From contig JBIKVN010000102.1 of the NCBI GenBank assembly GCA_044356865.1, forward strand, positions 1-10,822: a stretch of DNA of 10,822 nt. Reading direction: 5' to 3'. The notes under the pieces were generated by a model that worked only from the letters and a program-made list of their open reading frames with translations, had not been told where the DNA came from and did no database searches. Position numbers and translations under genes: made by a program. Below are positions 9,842 to 10,822 of this stretch, piece by piece. The DNA is from JBEIUL01 sp044356865. GTDB taxonomy: Bacteria > Planctomycetota > Phycisphaerae > Phycisphaerales > SM1A02. The number at the start of each line of letters is the position of its first letter. The first letter of the stretch is position 1.

Positions 9842-10822
9842 CGCTTGCGGCGGCGGCGCTCCCGCCGGCCGGCGGCCTCGACCCGTGGCGAACCTTCGTC
9901 GTGGCGGCGGTGTTGCTGGCGCTGATCGGCCTGACGCTGCGGGGGATCGCCTCGCGCCGGCGGCTGGCGGTGTCGGCCGGCAAGTGGGGGGCGGCGGCGG
10001 TCGGCTGGGCGGCGGGGCCGGCGGGATTCGGGCTGATCGGGGACGCGGAACGGGTCGGCGTCCGCTCGCTCGGCGGCATCCTGCTGACCTGGATCGGGTT
10101 GATCGTGGGCCTGCAGTGCACCCGCGCCCTGCTGACCCGGGTGCCGGGTGTGCTGTGGAAGTGGGCGGGGCTCGATCTCGCCTTCTGCGGGCTGGTGGCC
10201 GCCGGGGCGACCGTCGGGATGCTGGCGCTGCGGCTCGGCGGCGACCTCCAGCCGGTCAACGCCGCGATGGCCGCCGCCATCGTGGGGGCGACCGCCCTCG
10301 GCTGGAGCGCGGAAACCCGCTCGCTGGTGCTGGGCACGAACCGGGAGCAGCAGGCGCTCGCCGCAGTCGTCCGCGCCGGGGCGGGACTGCTTTCGATCGC
10401 GGCCGTCGTGATCTTCGGCCTCGCGGCGAGTTCCACCGATTACGACACGACCGGATACCTGCGGTTCGACGCCACGGCCGGGCTCGGGGTGGTCGCGACG
10501 GCGATCGCGACCGCGGCGGCCGTCGCGATCGGCAGTTGGTTGCTGCTCGAGCGGATCGCCCGGCGGCCCGGCGAGCGGCTGGTGATCACGCTCGGTTCGC
10601 TCGCGGTGCTGGCCGGCAGCGCCGAATGGCTGCACACCACGCCGATCTTCACCGGGTTCCTGGCCGGGGCGATCCTCGGAAACCTTCGCGGCGCAAGCGT
10701 GCGCACGCTTTCCGAGCGCATCCACGAGGCCGAGCCGGTACTGGCGGTGGCGCTCTTCCTGCTGGCCGGACTGCTGCTCGGGCCGGTCGATGCCCCGCTG
10801 CTGGCGGCGTTGGCGGCGATGC
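9838..10822 (+). CDS. CPA2-like cation/proton antiporter family membrane protein (partial, cut by right edge)
   Basis: The frame opens with GTG 9838, overlapping the P-II-like stop, with GGAGG (9823-9827) ten bases upstream. It stays open for 328 codons to the window edge. The translation is rich in hydrophobic segments; about ten can be picked out. Examples are FVVAAVLLALIGLTL, LGGILLTWIGLIVGL, NAAMAAAIVGATALGW, GAGLLSIAAVVIFGLAAS and PVLAVALFLLAGLLLGP. The segment HTTPIFTGFLAGAILGNL followed by a charged stretch and EPVLAVALFLLAGLLLGP is the pattern seen in the second half of Kef/NhaP-type CPA2 exchangers. The usual GLE/GLD-type acidic residue of the helix ending IGLIVGL is Gln here (GLQ), and no acidic pair is evident in the following core helices. 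Transport of ions is therefore plausible but not assured. The C-terminus, where a TrkA/RCK-type domain could be, is not visible. Confidence 0.72.
   Translation, partial: MTLAAAALPPAGGLDPWRTFVVAAVLLALIGLTLRGIASRRRLAVSAGKWGAAAVGWAAGPAGFGLIGDAERVGVRSLGGILLTWIGLIVGLQCTRALLTRVPGVLWKWAGLDLAFCGLVAAGATVGMLALRLGGDLQPVNAAMAAAIVGATALGWSAETRSLVLGTNREQQALAAVVRAGAGLLSIAAVVIFGLAASSTDYDTTGYLRFDATAGLGVVATAIATAAAVAIGSWLLLERIARRPGERLVITLGSLAVLAGSAEWLHTTPIFTGFLAGAILGNLRGASVRTLSERIHEAEPVLAVALFLLAGLLLGPVDAPLLAALAAM

Noticed and set aside
8911..10725. A 604-codon open frame on the minus strand across the EIIA-like, P-II-like and antiporter-like genes
   Set aside because: The translation is Arg/Pro/Gln-rich low-complexity sequence. 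The plus-strand frames have recognisable folds, coupled overlaps and, for two of them, ribosome sites.

Overview
The window is GC-rich, gene-dense bacterial DNA. It holds two divergent gene sets separated by about 390 bases with no convincing gene. The left four fifths (minus strand, read right to left) is a complete alternative complex III (ACIII) operon, actA-actB-actC-actD-actE-actF. It is followed by a small single-helix membrane protein gene and by the first 42 codons of what is probably a SCO/SenC-type copper chaperone gene, cut by the left edge. ACIII is the quinol:cytochrome c (or quinol:oxidase) oxidoreductase that replaces the bc1 complex in Planctomycetota, Bacteroidota, Acidobacteriota, Verrucomicrobiota and some other groups. 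The fused ActB, the pentaheme ActA, the overall codon style and the right-hand genes make Planctomycetota my best guess, but the phylum is an inference.

Layout, right to left on the minus strand: actA (8630-7977), actB (7961-4611), actC (4614-3139), actD (3137-2502), actE (2505-1819), actF (1822-500), a 120-residue membrane protein (487-125) and the SCO-like start (128-1). Most junctions are 4-base start/stop overlaps or gaps of a few bases, so the whole set is probably one translationally coupled transcript. A sigma70-like promoter (-35 TTGACT, 17-base spacer, -10 TACCAT) lies about 100 bases upstream of actA, with a 7-base-arm inverted repeat just upstream of its -35 box. ActC and ActF are the NrfD-like quinone-side membrane subunits, ActB carries the Fe-S wire, and ActA and ActE are the c-type cytochromes. 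ActD is a small membrane subunit. The SCO-like gene suggests that CuA-type cytochrome oxidase genes follow beyond the left edge.

The right end (plus strand) is a second overlapping gene set: a PTS EIIA-type-2-like protein (9019-9498), a short P-II-like protein (9491-9841) and a CPA2 cation/proton-antiporter-like membrane protein (from 9838, running off the right edge). Two soluble signal-type proteins coupled to a transporter-like protein suggest a regulated transport module. This is the least explained and most interesting part of the window. The respiratory operon itself is a known system. Its less usual features are the histidine-rich C-terminal tails on both ActB and ActC and the uncharacterised small protein at its end.
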